A stretch of DNA of 64,000 nucleotides from Roseovarius bejariae (lineage in GTDB: Bacteria > Pseudomonadota > Alphaproteobacteria > Rhodobacterales > Rhodobacteraceae): contig NZ_SZWE01000001.1 of assembly GCF_009669325.1 (NCBI RefSeq), positions 682,402-746,401 on the forward strand, read 5' to 3'. Position numbers and translations under genes: made by a program. The notes under the pieces are model-generated. The model did not search any database and was not told the origin of the DNA. It was given only the letters and a program-made list of their open reading frames with translations. How positions within the stretch are numbered: position 1 is the stretch's first letter; each line of letters starts with the position of its first letter. Of this stretch, positions 9,049-18,222 are shown piece after piece.

Positions 9049-10422
9049 TTATTGAGGCTTTCGCGCCGACCATCCCCAAAACCGGGCCATCATGAAAAGG
9101 GCTGCAAGGGCAAGGCCCGTGGCCAGCCCGAGCCAGACACCGACGCCGCCCATCTCGAATGTGAACCCCAAGAGGTAACTCGACGGGATACCAATCCCCC
9201 AATAAGTTATCGCGGCAATCACCATGGGCACGCGGGTGTCTTGCACCCCGCGTAGAAGCCCAAGGGCGATCACCTGTCCGGCATCGACCAGTTGGAACAA
9301 GGCGGCCGCGGCCAAAAGCCCCGTTCCAAGGGCCAAAACAGCGGCGCGGTCCGGCTCGTCGGGGCGCATAAAGGCGCTGATGATCGGTTCGGGCAACACG
9401 ATGAAAACCAAAACGGTGACAAGGGCCGCCATGGTGGACAAAGCGATCACCACGCTGGCACCTGCGCGCAGGCCCTGCAAATCACCGCGCCCATGGGCAT
9501 GGCCTGCCCGCACCGTCGCCGCGTTGCTTAGCCCCAGATGCATCATGAAGGCGACCGAGGCCGCCTGAAGCGCGATACCATGGGCCGCCAAGGGTAAGGT
9601 GCCAAGCCAGCCCATCATCACCGAGGAGGCGGCGAAAAGGCCCACCTCGGCCAGGTTCGTGACCCCGATAGGCCAACCAAGGCGGAAGACACGACCGAAG
9701 GCCTCCGCGTCCGGACGCCAAAGCCTTTGGAACAAGGCGTGTTCCGGGGTCGCGCGGACAACGTAGATGACAAGCGCCACAAGGGAAACAAGATGCACCG
9801 TGACCGAGGCCACGGCAGCCCCTCGAATGCCCATCTCGGGCGCGCCGAAGTTGCCGAAGATCAGCATATAGTTAACCAAGGCGTTCACCCCGGCGGCCAA
9901 AACCGTGATCCAAAGAACGATGCGCGTTCGCTCCAGTGCGGCCAGGTACGATTTAAGCACCATCACCAGAAGGGCGGGCCAGATGGCCCAGCCGTTGATC
10001 AGGTTATACGCGCCTGCAAGGCGTGCGACCTCCTCGGTCTGGCCAAGGGCGCGCAGAATATCATCGGTGAACAGCAATAAAGGCAAAGCGAAGCAGCCAA
10101 ACAGAACCGAGGCCCAAAGCCCCATGCGGGTGACCCGCCGCACCTGCGCCCCCTCGCCTGCGCCTTGGGCCGCGGCCACCATCGGCATCACGGCCCATGC
10201 AAAGCCCGATCCCATGATGAAGAAGACGAAGAACATCTCACCGCCCAAAACACCGGCAGCCAAAGACTCCACGTTGTACCAACCCAGCATCGCCGCATCG
10301 GTCAGGGTGATCGCGAACTGCGCCAAATGGCTGCCCACCAAAGGCAATCCAAGGCCAAGGACGGCACGGGCGTGTTGGCGATATGTCAGGGCGTATTGCA
10401 TGGCTTCGCCATAGGCGGACAT
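9049..10422 (-). CDS. MATE-family multidrug/sodium antiporter
   Basis: A 457-residue inner-membrane protein with about 12 hydrophobic helices and two repeated MatE halves. The N-terminal half begins AVLGLGLPLVGSHLAQFAITLTDAAMLG and the second begins at the RVFRLGWPIGVTNLAEVG segment. MATE proteins export cationic drugs or metabolites using Na+ or H+ gradients; the substrate is not readable from sequence. It lies upstream of folE2 on the same strand. The start at 10422 lacks a strong Shine-Dalgarno sequence, and an ATG at 10401 is an alternative. Confidence 0.9.
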   Translation of the reverse strand: MSAYGEAMQYALTYRQHARAVLGLGLPLVGSHLAQFAITLTDAAMLGWYNVESLAAGVLGGEMFFVFFIMGSGFAWAVMPMVAAAQGAGEGAQVRRVTRMGLWASVLFGCFALPLLLFTDDILRALGQTEEVARLAGAYNLINGWAIWPALLVMVLKSYLAALERTRIVLWITVLAAGVNALVNYMLIFGNFGAPEMGIRGAAVASVTVHLVSLVALVIYVVRATPEHALFQRLWRPDAEAFGRVFRLGWPIGVTNLAEVGLFAASSVMMGWLGTLPLAAHGIALQAASVAFMMHLGLSNAATVRAGHAHGRGDLQGLRAGASVVIALSTMAALVTVLVFIVLPEPIISAFMRPDEPDRAAVLALGTGLLAAAALFQLVDAGQVIALGLLRGVQDTRVPMVIAAITYWGIGIPSSYLLGFTFEMGGVGVWLGLATGLALAALFMMARFWGWSARKPQ

Positions 10423-10447
10423 GCTGAGCAGGGCAATCGAAATGATG

Positions 10448-11347
10448 TCAGAGTGCGGCGAGCATGAGTTGCCCCGCGATCAGCGCCACCAGGGCACCTA
10501 CGGCAACCTCAACGAGAGGCAGGGCCCGGGCGGCCACCCCACCCTGCCCCGCGATCATACGGGCCAGCAGCCCTTCGCGCAGGGTGACGGCGGCAATGGC
10601 AACGGCAACAGTCACACTGGCCGTCCCAAGGCCCATGGCAAAGGCCCCCATGATCCCCGCCATATCGACCCCCATGCGCCATGTCAGGATCAGCAGGAAC
10701 AAGGCCCCGGTGCAGGGCCGAATGGCAACGGCTGCGATAATGGCCAGCCCGTCGCGGACAGAGGTCACTTGGCTGGCCTCGTCTATACTGGGACCATGCT
10801 TGTGTCCGCAGCTTGAGCAAACACCATCTTCGGCATGAGGGTGGTCATGCAGGCCCACACGCCGAAAGCGCCGAAAACCACGCATCAACAACCATAGCCC
10901 AACAAGTGCGATGGCCCCATAACTGGCAGGGGCCATGATCTTGTCGGCCACCCCTTGCATGGCCTGCCGCGTCAGCCCCAACAGGAAGACACCGGCATAG
11001 ACAAGCACCACCGCCGTTGCCGCCTGTGCGAGGCTTGAGGCCAAGGCCAGCACCGAGAGGCGCAACACGGGAACACGCGCCCCGACGCCATATCCGCCAA
11101 TCAGGATCTTGCCATGTCCGGGCCCCGCCGCGTGAAAGAAACCATAGGCGAAACACAAGCCCAGAAGCCCGAGCAACGCCCCAGCCTCGCCTGCACGCAA
11201 GCCGCGCAGGTAGCCCGCCATGGATTGCTGTACCTCGCGTTGCCCCTCGGTGGCCCAACGAGCAACGTCAGCAGCCCCGCCAAAGCCCCAAAGCCAGACG
11301 GCAAGCGCCAGAATGCCGACCCCGGCGATCAGGAGGATGGCGCGCAT
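10448..11347 (-). CDS. Nickel/cobalt (RcnA/NicO-type) membrane transporter
   Basis: A 299-residue membrane protein of the NicO family with about six to eight helices. The signature region [22 protein letters not shown] (residues ~68-89) contains conserved His residues for metal transport. A cytoplasmic loop at ~170-190 is rich in His and Cys ([20 protein letters not shown]), a likely metal-binding segment. It overlaps the upstream DUF1007 gene by 19 nt, the usual pairing for this family. Direction and metal are not certain; efflux of Ni/Co is the common role. Confidence 0.85.
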   Translation of the reverse strand: MRAILLIAGVGILALAVWLWGFGGAADVARWATEGQREVQQSMAGYLRGLRAGEAGALLGLLGLCFAYGFFHAAGPGHGKILIGGYGVGARVPVLRLSVLALASSLAQAATAVVLVYAGVFLLGLTRQAMQGVADKIMAPASYGAIALVGLWLLMRGFRRFRRVGLHDHPHAEDGVCSSCGHKHGPSIDEASQVTSVRDGLAIIAAVAIRPCTGALFLLILTWRMGVDMAGIMGAFAMGLGTASVTVAVAIAAVTLREGLLARMIAGQGGVAARALPLVEVAVGALVALIAGQLMLAAL

Positions 11348-11961
11348 GTGACCCTCAATTCGTCTGCATAATAGATGCCCACCTGCACCTCGTCGTAAAC
11401 GGCTTCCATCCCCACGCCGCCGAGTGTCTCGACCTTTTGATCGGCGGCATCCGTATCGGGTTGGATAAGTTCGGTTTCACAGATCTCTGGCAGCCCTGTG
11501 ACCTCGACCAGGTCAAGCGCCGCATAGTAGGAAGGATCATAGGGGCGCACCGTAAGGTGCATTGGGGCCAAGGCTTCAACCGGGCGAATATGGCGGGTCA
11601 CGATCCGCCCGCCTTCCATGGTGGCATGGGTGGCCTTGGGTCCGCCCAAGGCCACTTTTTCACCCTCGTCATAGAGGAATAAAGCCCCTTCGAAACCCGG
11701 CTCCCAATACTCAAGATCAAACCCCATAAGAGCCGCCTGTTCCTTTTCGGTCAGTTGCATGTCGCCATCAGGGTCAAGCCCCCGATCTTCCAGAACCAGA
11801 AGCGAAAAGAAGTCATCATAGCTCCAGGTCACTTCAACCCCGGTAAGACGCCCTTTCGTATCACTCAAGAACCGCAGGCTTACATCCACAAATACATGCG
11901 GGTGCGCGCTTGCTATGGTCGCGGGGATGAGAGCCAAAAGAATGAGAAGTTTACGCAGCAT
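11329..11961 (-). CDS. DUF1007 periplasmic protein, partner of the NicO transporter
   Basis: A 210-residue secreted protein with a signal peptide ([19 protein letters not shown]) followed by a mature N-terminus [12 protein letters not shown], typical of DUF1007. Residues ~65-76 ([12 protein letters not shown]) match the 12-position EF-hand loop, with acidic or oxygen ligands at positions 1, 3, 5, 7, 9 and 12. The protein is thought to be the periplasmic component of NicO-type metal systems. Its overlap with the transporter gene supports that. Its exact function is unproven in the family. Confidence 0.85.
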   Translation of the reverse strand: MLRKLLILLALIPATIASAHPHVFVDVSLRFLSDTKGRLTGVEVTWSYDDFFSLLVLEDRGLDPDGDMQLTEKEQAALMGFDLEYWEPGFEGALFLYDEGEKVALGGPKATHATMEGGRIVTRHIRPVEALAPMHLTVRPYDPSYYAALDLVEVTGLPEICETELIQPDTDAADQKVETLGGVGMEAVYDEVQVGIYYADELRVTCAPSS

Positions 11962-12030
11962 GGCAAATGTTTAGGGCCGCCCTGCCCATTCGGCAAGACG
12001 GCCCCGAAACCGTGCGCGATTCCCCGCGCG

Positions 12031-12993
12031 TCAGCCTTTGCGAACGTCCGGATGCAGGGACTTTCCAAGAATATGATCTGTCTGGTGCAGCACGTGCTGT
12101 GCCGTTGACACGATGAGCGGATCAGGCGCCTGCGCGATTTCCGGGTCCTTGCCGGGATAATCCAGCGTGCTCAGGAAATGCTTCATACAATTAAGGCGCG
12201 CGCGTTTCTTGTCGTTCGACTTGATCACCGTCCAAGGTGCATCGGCAGTGTCAGTATAAAAGAACATCGCCTCTTTCGCCTCGGTATAGTCATCCCACTT
12301 GCCAAGGCTTTCCTTGTCAATCGGGCTAAGCTTCCATTGCTTGAGAGGGTCATTCGCGCGACTGTCGAAGCGGCGCTTTTGTTCTTCCTGGGTGACCGAG
12401 AACCAATACTTGTAAAGACGAATGCCAGAGCGCACCAGCATCTGCTCCAAGTCCGGCGTTTGGCGCATGAATTCGAGATATTCCCAAGGCTCGCAGAACC
12501 CCATGACGCGCTCGACACCCGCGCGGTTGTACCAAGAGCGGTCGTAAAAGACCATCTCGCCAACGGTCGGCAGATGTTCGATATACCGCTGGAAGAACCA
12601 CTGGCCTTTCTCTTCCCACGTCGGCTTGTTGAGCGCGACGACACGGGCCTGCCGCGGGTTCAGATGTTCGGTAAAACGCTTGATCGTACCGCCCTTGCCC
12701 GCCGCATCGCGGCCTTCGAAGATCAAAACGAATTTCTCACCAGTCTCCTGCGCCCAATGCTGGACTTTCAAAAGCTCGGCCTGAAGCTTGGCCTTTTCTT
12801 CCTCGTATGGCTTCTTCTTCAGTTTTTCCTTGTAGGGATATTCACCGTTTTCAAAGGATTTGCGGAGATCCGCGATCTTGTCTTTGGCCTTTACATCCGG
12901 CTCGGCCTCGCGTTCGGCCATGGCTGCGGTCGCATGTGTCGAGGTCGTGGCTTTAGAGGCTTGTTGCTTTACTGCACTGGTACGGGTCGTCAT
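12031..12993 (-). CDS. ppk2: Polyphosphate kinase 2
   Basis: A 320-residue PPK2-family enzyme that transfers phosphate between polyphosphate and nucleotides. It has a Walker A motif (FEGRDAAGKGGTIKRFTEHLNPR), a Walker B-type DRSWYNRAGVE and the C-terminal KSNDKKRARLN lid/basic region. An N-terminal Ala/Lys/Thr-rich extension of ~40 residues precedes the domain. The ATG at 12993 has AAGGAG 9 nt upstream; an in-frame codon at 13035 lacks support. The single PPK2 domain fits class I, but nucleotide preference cannot be read directly. Confidence 0.93.
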   Translation of the reverse strand: MTTRTSAVKQQASKATTSTHATAAMAEREAEPDVKAKDKIADLRKSFENGEYPYKEKLKKKPYEEEKAKLQAELLKVQHWAQETGEKFVLIFEGRDAAGKGGTIKRFTEHLNPRQARVVALNKPTWEEKGQWFFQRYIEHLPTVGEMVFYDRSWYNRAGVERVMGFCEPWEYLEFMRQTPDLEQMLVRSGIRLYKYWFSVTQEEQKRRFDSRANDPLKQWKLSPIDKESLGKWDDYTEAKEAMFFYTDTADAPWTVIKSNDKKRARLNCMKHFLSTLDYPGKDPEIAQAPDPLIVSTAQHVLHQTDHILGKSLHPDVRKG

Positions 12994-13194
12994 GTTTCGC
13001 GTCTCCTTCACTGACAATGCGCGAAGGATAACCATTTCGTGAAAATTTCACCTTGATGCGGATCAAAACAGCCCTTGATCCAAGGGGGTTTCGGCCTCGG
13101 TGTCACAACACAGACACGGCCAATGCCATGCGTGTTCAAACACCTTCCACAGGTCGCGGATGAAAGATAATTGTGACGATGCCGTCTGGGGTGG

Positions 13195-13506
13195 TCAGTG
13201 GGTCCATGCCCCACGACGACTGGCGGCGAAATTCTCTCCATAGCCACCGGCCCGGATGTTCGGCTTGCGCTTGTGGGGATCCTGCACAACAGCGTCGATA
13301 CCATGCTCCTGCGCATACTCAAGCGCGGCTTCCTTGCTGGAGAACCGAAGCTTCACCTGAGCCTGCGTATCGCTGGACGATGTCCAACCCATAAGCGGGT
13401 CAACATCGCGGGCCGTTTCGGAGACGAATTCCAGAACCCAGTGCTTTGTCTTGGCTGTTCCGGATTGCATGGCGTTCCGCGCGGGCTTGTAAATACGTGC
13501 AGGCAT
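13195..13506 (-). CDS. NADH dehydrogenase 17-kDa accessory subunit (NDUFS4-like)
   Basis: A 103-residue ETC complex I subunit of the NDUFS4/NDUFA4 family, found in alphaproteobacteria and mitochondria. It starts [20 protein letters not shown] and has the conserved WVLEFV...[19 protein letters not shown] core and a C-terminal [15 protein letters not shown]. It acts as an accessory subunit on the peripheral arm of complex I. It is a stand-alone gene, as is usual outside the nuo operon. Confidence 0.92.
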   Translation of the reverse strand: MPARIYKPARNAMQSGTAKTKHWVLEFVSETARDVDPLMGWTSSSDTQAQVKLRFSSKEAALEYAQEHGIDAVVQDPHKRKPNIRAGGYGENFAASRRGAWTH

Positions 13507-13578
13507 CAGGGTCTCCTTACTGACGAGGGTGTTATTCCAAATCTGCGCACCGGGGGCAAGTCGGCAATTGCGCGCGGG

Positions 13579-14664
13579 TCATTCCACCAGCCCCGGTTGC
13601 GCCCCAAGCACCATGTAATCGCCGAAGGCCGAGGCGCGTTCCCCCGCCTGATTGATCATCCCGCGCAAGACATTCACGGCCGCAGGCGAGGTGACCGGCA
13701 CGAAATGGTTATACCCCTCGCCATCGGCAAGCGCCGTGAAATCAACGACCTTGACGTTCAGCCCTTTCACCTTGTCCGGCCCATCGATCAGGCCCAATCG
13801 CTGTTTGCGGCCAGTTATGAAGCCCGCGATCGACAACGCCCTGTCCTGCCGTGAGGTAAAGATGAGGAATGGTTGCGGCAAGGGGCCTATGGCCTCGGCC
13901 TGGCGGCGGAACAGGTCGGGGTCGATATCGGGCGACATAAGGACAACGCCACTGATCCGTGACAGAATCTCGGTGTCCCCTTGCAAAGCGGCCTGTCGCA
14001 ACGCTTCCATCACCAGATGAGACCCCATGGAATGCGCCAGAAGGAACACCCGCTCCCCGGGTCGGGACGTCAGCCCATCCAGCATTTCAACGAAATCATC
14101 GCGCGAGAAAAGAACACTGTCGCGGTCATAGGCATAGCCACGCGGATCACCCGCCGAGAGCCATGAAAACAGGATCGTCGGCATTGTGATCTCGAAATCG
14201 GATCTGATCTGAGCCAGCCGGTACATGCTGTCCGAAAGGGTGTTGTTGTAGCCGTGCACGAATACAAGCGTTTCCTTGCCGGAATGGGCCCCGCGGACCG
14301 AGCGTAACAGCCCGGCCTGCCCCTTCAGAACCTGCGTGTCGGCCACCACGAAATCGGTGGCAGCGTCAGGCGTTTCGTCGGGCCATTCGATCTTGCCTGT
14401 CTCGTGCGTCGGCGGAACCGAGATACCGGCGCGAAAAAAGTTCATCCTGCGCGGGCGCTGTTCACCAAAGGCCTGCCCGGTCGAAGAAAGCGATCGCGGC
14501 GTGGCCACGAATATCTCTTCGATCTCGGCCGCCGGAACGGGCGCCGCGCGCTTTGCGGTCTGATGCGGGGCACAGGCCGTCAAAAGACCAACACCAACAA
14601 ACAACGCCACCCGGCCAAGGCGAAACGTCAGGATTCCAATCGCGGCACTCACGGCACTCTCCAT
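13579..14664 (-). CDS. DUF900 alpha/beta-hydrolase lipoprotein
   Basis: A 361-residue putative lipoprotein. The ATG at 14664 (preceded by GGGGGAAG) gives an N-terminal hydrophobic segment ending in the lipobox LLTAC (cysteine near residue 31). The DUF900 hydrolase fold follows, with FVHGYN (oxyanion/His-Gly motif) and the nucleophile elbow AHSMGSH. A substrate is not predictable. It lies 59 nt downstream of rpoH on the same strand. A TTG at 14721 would extend the protein but lacks a ribosome-binding site. Confidence 0.85.
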   Translation of the reverse strand: MESAVSAAIGILTFRLGRVALFVGVGLLTACAPHQTAKRAAPVPAAEIEEIFVATPRSLSSTGQAFGEQRPRRMNFFRAGISVPPTHETGKIEWPDETPDAATDFVVADTQVLKGQAGLLRSVRGAHSGKETLVFVHGYNNTLSDSMYRLAQIRSDFEITMPTILFSWLSAGDPRGYAYDRDSVLFSRDDFVEMLDGLTSRPGERVFLLAHSMGSHLVMEALRQAALQGDTEILSRISGVVLMSPDIDPDLFRRQAEAIGPLPQPFLIFTSRQDRALSIAGFITGRKQRLGLIDGPDKVKGLNVKVVDFTALADGEGYNHFVPVTSPAAVNVLRGMINQAGERASAFGDYMVLGAQPGLVE

Positions 14665-14723
14665 AAAAAAACTTCCCCCGGATTTGCGGGGAAAGTTACT
14701 TTCATTTTCCGTGATGTCCAAGA

Positions 14724-15620
14724 TCAGGCTGGCGCAAGCATGCCTTTTTCTTGTGCAAGGGTGCGCATCCGTTTTTGCAGCTTCTCGAAGGCGCGCACCT
14801 CGATTTGCCGGATACGCTCGCGGCTGACGTCATATTGCCCGCTCAGATCTTCAAGCGTTATGGGCTTATCACTCAGGCGGCGTTGCGTCAGGATGTCCTT
14901 TTCACGGTCGTTGAGAACGTCCATGGCCTCGGCCAGAAGCTCACGCCGCGCGTCCAGTTCGTCGCGCTTTTCGTAATCGGCGGCCTGATCGGCGGTTTCA
15001 TCCTCCAACCAATCCTGCCATTCCATGCTGCCCTCGCCTTCGGTGCCCACCTGGGCATTGAGCGAGGCATCGCCGCCCGACATGCGGCGGTTCATGGAAA
15101 TGACCTCGTCCTCGGTCACACCCAGATCGTGCGCGATCTGCTTGACGTTCTCGGGGCGCAAGTCGCCATCCTCAAGCGCGCCGATGCGCGCCTTGGCCTT
15201 GCGCAGGTTGAAAAACAGCTTTTTCTGTGCGCTCGTGGTGCCCAGTTTCACCATCGACCAGCTACGCAGGATGTATTCCTGAATGCTGGCGCGGATCCAC
15301 CACATGGCATAGGTCGCAAGACGGAACCCTTTTTCGGGGTCAAACCGCTTGACCGCCTGCATCAGGCCCACGTTGGCCTCGGAAATCACCTCGGCCTGCG
15401 GCAGGCCATAGCCGCGATAGCCCATGGCGATCTTGGCCGCGAGGCGCAGGTGGCTGGTGACCATCTTGTGTGCGGCCTCGGTGTCTTGTTCCTCGGCCCA
15501 GCGTTTGGCCAGCATGTATTCCTCTTCCGGTTCCAGAAGAGGAAACTTGCGGATTTCCTGCAAATAACGATTAAGCCCGCCTTCGGGTGACGGTGCCGGA
15601 AGATTTGCGTAGTTGCTCAA
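14724..15620 (-). CDS. rpoH: RNA polymerase heat-shock sigma factor RpoH (sigma-32)
   Basis: A 298-residue sigma-70-family factor. Region 2 contains the RpoH-typical EANVGLMQAVKRFDPEKGFRLATYAMWWIRASIQEYILRSWS. An RpoH-box-like region follows (SAQKKLFFNLRKAKARI), and region 4 ends with the helix-turn-helix ITLEDLSGQYDVSRERIRQIEVRAFEKLQ. It directs core polymerase to heat-shock promoters. A 160-nt leader up to the rluD-type stop probably holds its promoter. Confidence 0.96.
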   Translation of the reverse strand: MSNYANLPAPSPEGGLNRYLQEIRKFPLLEPEEEYMLAKRWAEEQDTEAAHKMVTSHLRLAAKIAMGYRGYGLPQAEVISEANVGLMQAVKRFDPEKGFRLATYAMWWIRASIQEYILRSWSMVKLGTTSAQKKLFFNLRKAKARIGALEDGDLRPENVKQIAHDLGVTEDEVISMNRRMSGGDASLNAQVGTEGEGSMEWQDWLEDETADQAADYEKRDELDARRELLAEAMDVLNDREKDILTQRRLSDKPITLEDLSGQYDVSRERIRQIEVRAFEKLQKRMRTLAQEKGMLAPA

Positions 15621-15781
15621 GCCTCTGTCCCTCCAATGTTTAGGGGCTTAACATCAATATGGGCCCGGATTTAAAGGATTCAAGGGTGATGCACCCCTAA
15701 CCTTAACGCAATATGAAGATGGATCCGTTGTTTTACGACAATTGTGTCAGCGCGCTCACGCACCTGTGCTGTGCATGTCAA

Positions 15782-16807
15782 TCAAGCGCGCAAAACTGTT
15801 ATCAAATCCGCCATATCTGCGGGCATTGGCGACTCGAAGCGTAAATTTTCACCGCTGACCGGATGCGTGAATCCCAATGTGGCGGCGTGCAGGGCCTGTC
15901 GTGGAAAGGCGCGCAGGGCCTCGGCTGCCGCCTCGGAAACCACCCGTGCCGGCAGTTTTCGACGTCCGCCATAGACCGGATCGCCGATAAGCCCATGCCC
16001 CGCATGCGCCATGTGCACGCGGATTTGGTGGGTTCTGCCGGTTTCCAGCCAGCATTCGACCAGGGCCACGGCGGGAGGCCGACCATAGGATTCGACGATG
16101 CGGGCGCGCGTGACGGCGTGACGCCCCCCTTGGAACACAACCGCCTGTTTCTGGCGGTCGGTCTTGTGACGGGCCAGTTGCGTCGTGATCCGCATGATAT
16201 TTCCGCTTTCGAAACTCACGCCTTTCACCCCGCGCAGGCGCGGATCGCCCGCATCCGGCACACCATGCACAAGTGCGCGGTAGTGCCGTTCGACGGTGTG
16301 TTTCTCGAACTGCGCGGCAAGCCCGTGATGCGCCCGATCGGTCTTGGCGACAACAAGTAACCCACTGGTATCTTTATCAATTCTGTGAACGATACCGGGG
16401 CGCTTTTCACCGCCCACCCCCGAAAGGGTCTCACCGCAATGCGCCAGAAGCGCGTTGACCAATGTGCCATCGGGCGTCCCCGGCGCGGGATGCACGACCA
16501 TGCCAGCGGGCTTGTCGATCACGATCAGGTCGTCATCCTCGAAGATCACCGAAAGGGGGATGTCCTGTGCCACGATATGGCTTTCGTTGGCCTGTGGCAC
16601 GGTGATTTCGATCAGGTCGCCCTCGGCCACCTTGCCTTTCGGATCTTGCACGGTTGTACCGTTCACGGTCACCGCCCCGTCCGATAGTAACCGCCCCAGG
16701 CGCGTGCGCGACAGGCTGGCGGCCTCTGGCGCATCGCGCGTCAAAGCCTTATCAAGGCGCGCAGGCGGATCGGCGGCGATCCGGAAGGACAATTGAGTGG
16801 ATGACAT
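15782..16807 (-). CDS. RluA-family 23S rRNA pseudouridine synthase (RluD-type)
   Basis: A 341-residue RNA pseudouridine synthase. An N-terminal S4 RNA-binding domain (residues ~17-72) precedes the catalytic domain, whose motif GIVHRIDKDTSGLLVVAK places the catalytic Asp at residue 144. Length and S4 domain fit RluD/RluC, which modify 23S rRNA helices. Its start codon lies inside the start region of the divergent gene at 16797, so the two have overlapping translation starts and no conventional intergenic promoter. Confidence 0.93.
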   Translation of the reverse strand: MSSTQLSFRIAADPPARLDKALTRDAPEAASLSRTRLGRLLSDGAVTVNGTTVQDPKGKVAEGDLIEITVPQANESHIVAQDIPLSVIFEDDDLIVIDKPAGMVVHPAPGTPDGTLVNALLAHCGETLSGVGGEKRPGIVHRIDKDTSGLLVVAKTDRAHHGLAAQFEKHTVERHYRALVHGVPDAGDPRLRGVKGVSFESGNIMRITTQLARHKTDRQKQAVVFQGGRHAVTRARIVESYGRPPAVALVECWLETGRTHQIRVHMAHAGHGLIGDPVYGGRRKLPARVVSEAAAEALRAFPRQALHAATLGFTHPVSGENLRFESPMPADMADLITVLRA

Positions 16808-17105
16808 GAGCGACAGCCCCGAGCCTCAGCCGATTGACGATGGCCTGTTACGTTTCCTGAAACTGCTGGTCACGGTGCTGACCGGCGTGATGATCGTGGG
16901 CGTTGTAGTGGTGATCTTTCTGCTTGTCACGCGCTTCACCGCCGAGGCCCCTGCCCTGCCCGACGAAATCGCCCTGCCAGACGGGGCCAAGGCAACGGCA
17001 TTTACCCAAGGGGATCAATGGTTTGCCATCGTCACCAATGATAACCGCATACTTCTCTATGACCGCGTCACAGGCCAACTGAAGCAGACCATTACCATTG
17101 AATAA
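16797..17105 (+). CDS. Small single-pass membrane protein of unknown function (DUF6476-like)
   Basis: A 102-residue protein with an acidic N-terminus, one transmembrane helix (FLKLLVTVLTGVMIVGVVVVIFLLV, residues ~20-45) and a periplasmic-side domain ending ILLYDRVTGQLKQTITIE. The GTG start at 16797 has GGAAGGA with 7-nt spacing, so I prefer it to the ATG at 16806. The first codons overlap the start of the divergent pseudouridine synthase gene. The tRNA-His gene follows on the opposite strand. The DUF assignment is from memory of similar proteins. Confidence 0.8.
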   Translation: MDDMSDSPEPQPIDDGLLRFLKLLVTVLTGVMIVGVVVVIFLLVTRFTAEAPALPDEIALPDGAKATAFTQGDQWFAIVTNDNRILLYDRVTGQLKQTITIE

Positions 17106-17121
17106 GGGGCTTTGAGAGAGA

Positions 17122-17198
17122 TGGTACCGCCTCCCCGGCTCGAACGGGGGACCTCTTGATCCACAATCAAGCGCTCTAACCTACTGAGCTAAGGCGGC
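17122..17198 (-). tRNA. tRNA-His (anticodon GTG)
   Basis: A 77-nt cloverleaf on the minus strand. Acceptor stem is GCCGCCT/AGGCGGT with a terminal G-U pair, then a D-arm GCTC...GAGC, anticodon stem CTTGA/TCAAG with loop TTGTGGA (GTG at 34-36), T-arm CCCCG-TTCGAGC-CGGGG and encoded CCA. Position 73 is A. There is no G-1:C73 pair, the known alphaproteobacterial variant of tRNA-His. Confidence 0.96.
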
Positions 17199-17370
17199 AC
17201 TGGAGGGCCGTTTAACTAGGCGGGGCCGCGAATGCAAGCCTCTTCGCATGCGAAAATAGTGCTTTCTTACGCGCAAATGAAGGGGGTGGCCCGGTGGGGT
17301 TTCCGGCTTTGCGGCTTGCACTTGAAGGGGGAAAGCGTTACCTGCTTCTTTCGGTTTTCAGGAGGCCAAA

Positions 17371-17559
17371 ATGGGCATCAACGACGAACGCGACATCGAA
17401 GCGAACCTGCAAATTGGCCCCACGGACCAGGGCATGGTGCGCCTGTTCGTTGCGGCGGAAGGTATTGAAATTCCAATGGATTTCGAGCCCGACGAAGCGC
17501 GCGAGATTGCCGAGGAAATGATGGCGGCGGCCAAGGCAGCCGAGATCAAGAAGGGCTGA
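17371..17559 (+). CDS. Small acidic protein, DUF6324-like
   Basis: A 62-residue protein with a strong ribosome-binding site (CAGGAGG) 5 nt before the ATG. The sequence MGINDERDIEANLQIGPTD followed by VRLFVAAEGIEIPMDFEPDEA resembles a short family widespread in Rhodobacteraceae. It has no signal peptide or membrane segment and ends in an acidic/Ala-rich helix (EIAEEMMAAAKAAE). Function unknown. It converges with the 61-residue gene at 17563 with a 3-nt gap. Confidence 0.8.
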   Translation: MGINDERDIEANLQIGPTDQGMVRLFVAAEGIEIPMDFEPDEAREIAEEMMAAAKAAEIKKG

Positions 17560-17562
17560 GAC

Positions 17563-17748
17563 CTAACGGTGTCTCTCGCCCGGGCCGATGAGTTCGAATT
17601 CGGTGATTTCGAATTCGTAATAGCCTGACAAATCACCTTTTTCCGCGCGTGCGATAAGCTTGCCGTCTTTGTCGTGAAACACGGCATGGACCGTTTGAAT
17701 GGCCCGGTAACACCAATCGCCATCGGGGTAGTAAAACTTCACCATCAT
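17563..17748 (-). CDS. Small hypothetical protein
   Basis: A 61-residue protein starting MMVKFYYPDGDWCYRAIQTV. AAGGA lies 7 nt before the first of two adjacent ATGs. It has an alternating hydrophobic pattern suggestive of a small beta-barrel or PAS-like fragment (VHAVFHDKDGKLIARAEKGDLSGYYEFEI). No family recognised. It lies 18 nt downstream of mmcB on the same strand, so it could be co-transcribed with it and fall under the same SOS control. Confidence 0.7.
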   Translation of the reverse strand: MMVKFYYPDGDWCYRAIQTVHAVFHDKDGKLIARAEKGDLSGYYEFEITEFELIGPGERHR

Positions 17749-17766
17749 GATTTTTTCCTTTTCTTT

Positions 17767-18210
17767 CTATACCTTGGGGTCACGCCAGCCCTGAAGGCGC
17801 AGGGCGGCGTGGCGGGCGAAACGGCGGGTAAGGGCCGTTCGACGTGCGGCGGGTAACCGGGTTTCGGGCCCCATGCGCAGGATTTCGGCGTCATAGGCAT
17901 CGGCAAGGATCAACCCCGTTCCCTCGGGCAGGATATCGACCGGGAACGCCGCATCCACGGCCCAGAAATAGCGATCACACCAGTCCAGATAGCCCTCCCA
18001 TTTCGCGTCCGCGCGGAAATCGGCCAGCCCGGATTTGCATTCGATCACCCAGATTTCACCCTTGGGGCCAAGCGCCATGACATCGACACGCTTGCCGCGT
18101 TCAGGGGTAAATTCTTCAATGGAAACAAAGTCATGGCTTAGAAGGTGGCGGCAAACGCCGCGCGCCAGACGTTGACCGGGCTGTAGGGTATCGAGGGGTT
18201 TCGGCTCCAT
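17767..18210 (-). CDS. mmcB: MmcB-family DNA repair protein
   Basis: A 147-residue protein of the MmcB family, an alphaproteobacterial PD-(D/E)XK nuclease-like protein associated with the DNA damage response. The nuclease-like core is visible as RVDVMALGPKGEIWVIECKSG (D...ExK). I start at the ATG at 18210 (MEPKPLDTLQPGQRLARG); an in-frame codon at 18228 would fall inside the LexA box. A GAAC-N7-GAAC site 13 nt upstream indicates SOS control. Confidence 0.88.
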   Translation of the reverse strand: MEPKPLDTLQPGQRLARGVCRHLLSHDFVSIEEFTPERGKRVDVMALGPKGEIWVIECKSGLADFRADAKWEGYLDWCDRYFWAVDAAFPVDILPEGTGLILADAYDAEILRMGPETRLPAARRTALTRRFARHAALRLQGWRDPKV

Positions 18211-18222
18211 ATCCACGATTAT

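Noticed and set aside
14665..14721. Extended start (TTG at 14721) for the DUF900 lipoprotein
   Set aside because: The extension has no ribosome-binding site and would place 50 residues before the lipobox. The ATG at 14664 has GGGGGAAG upstream.
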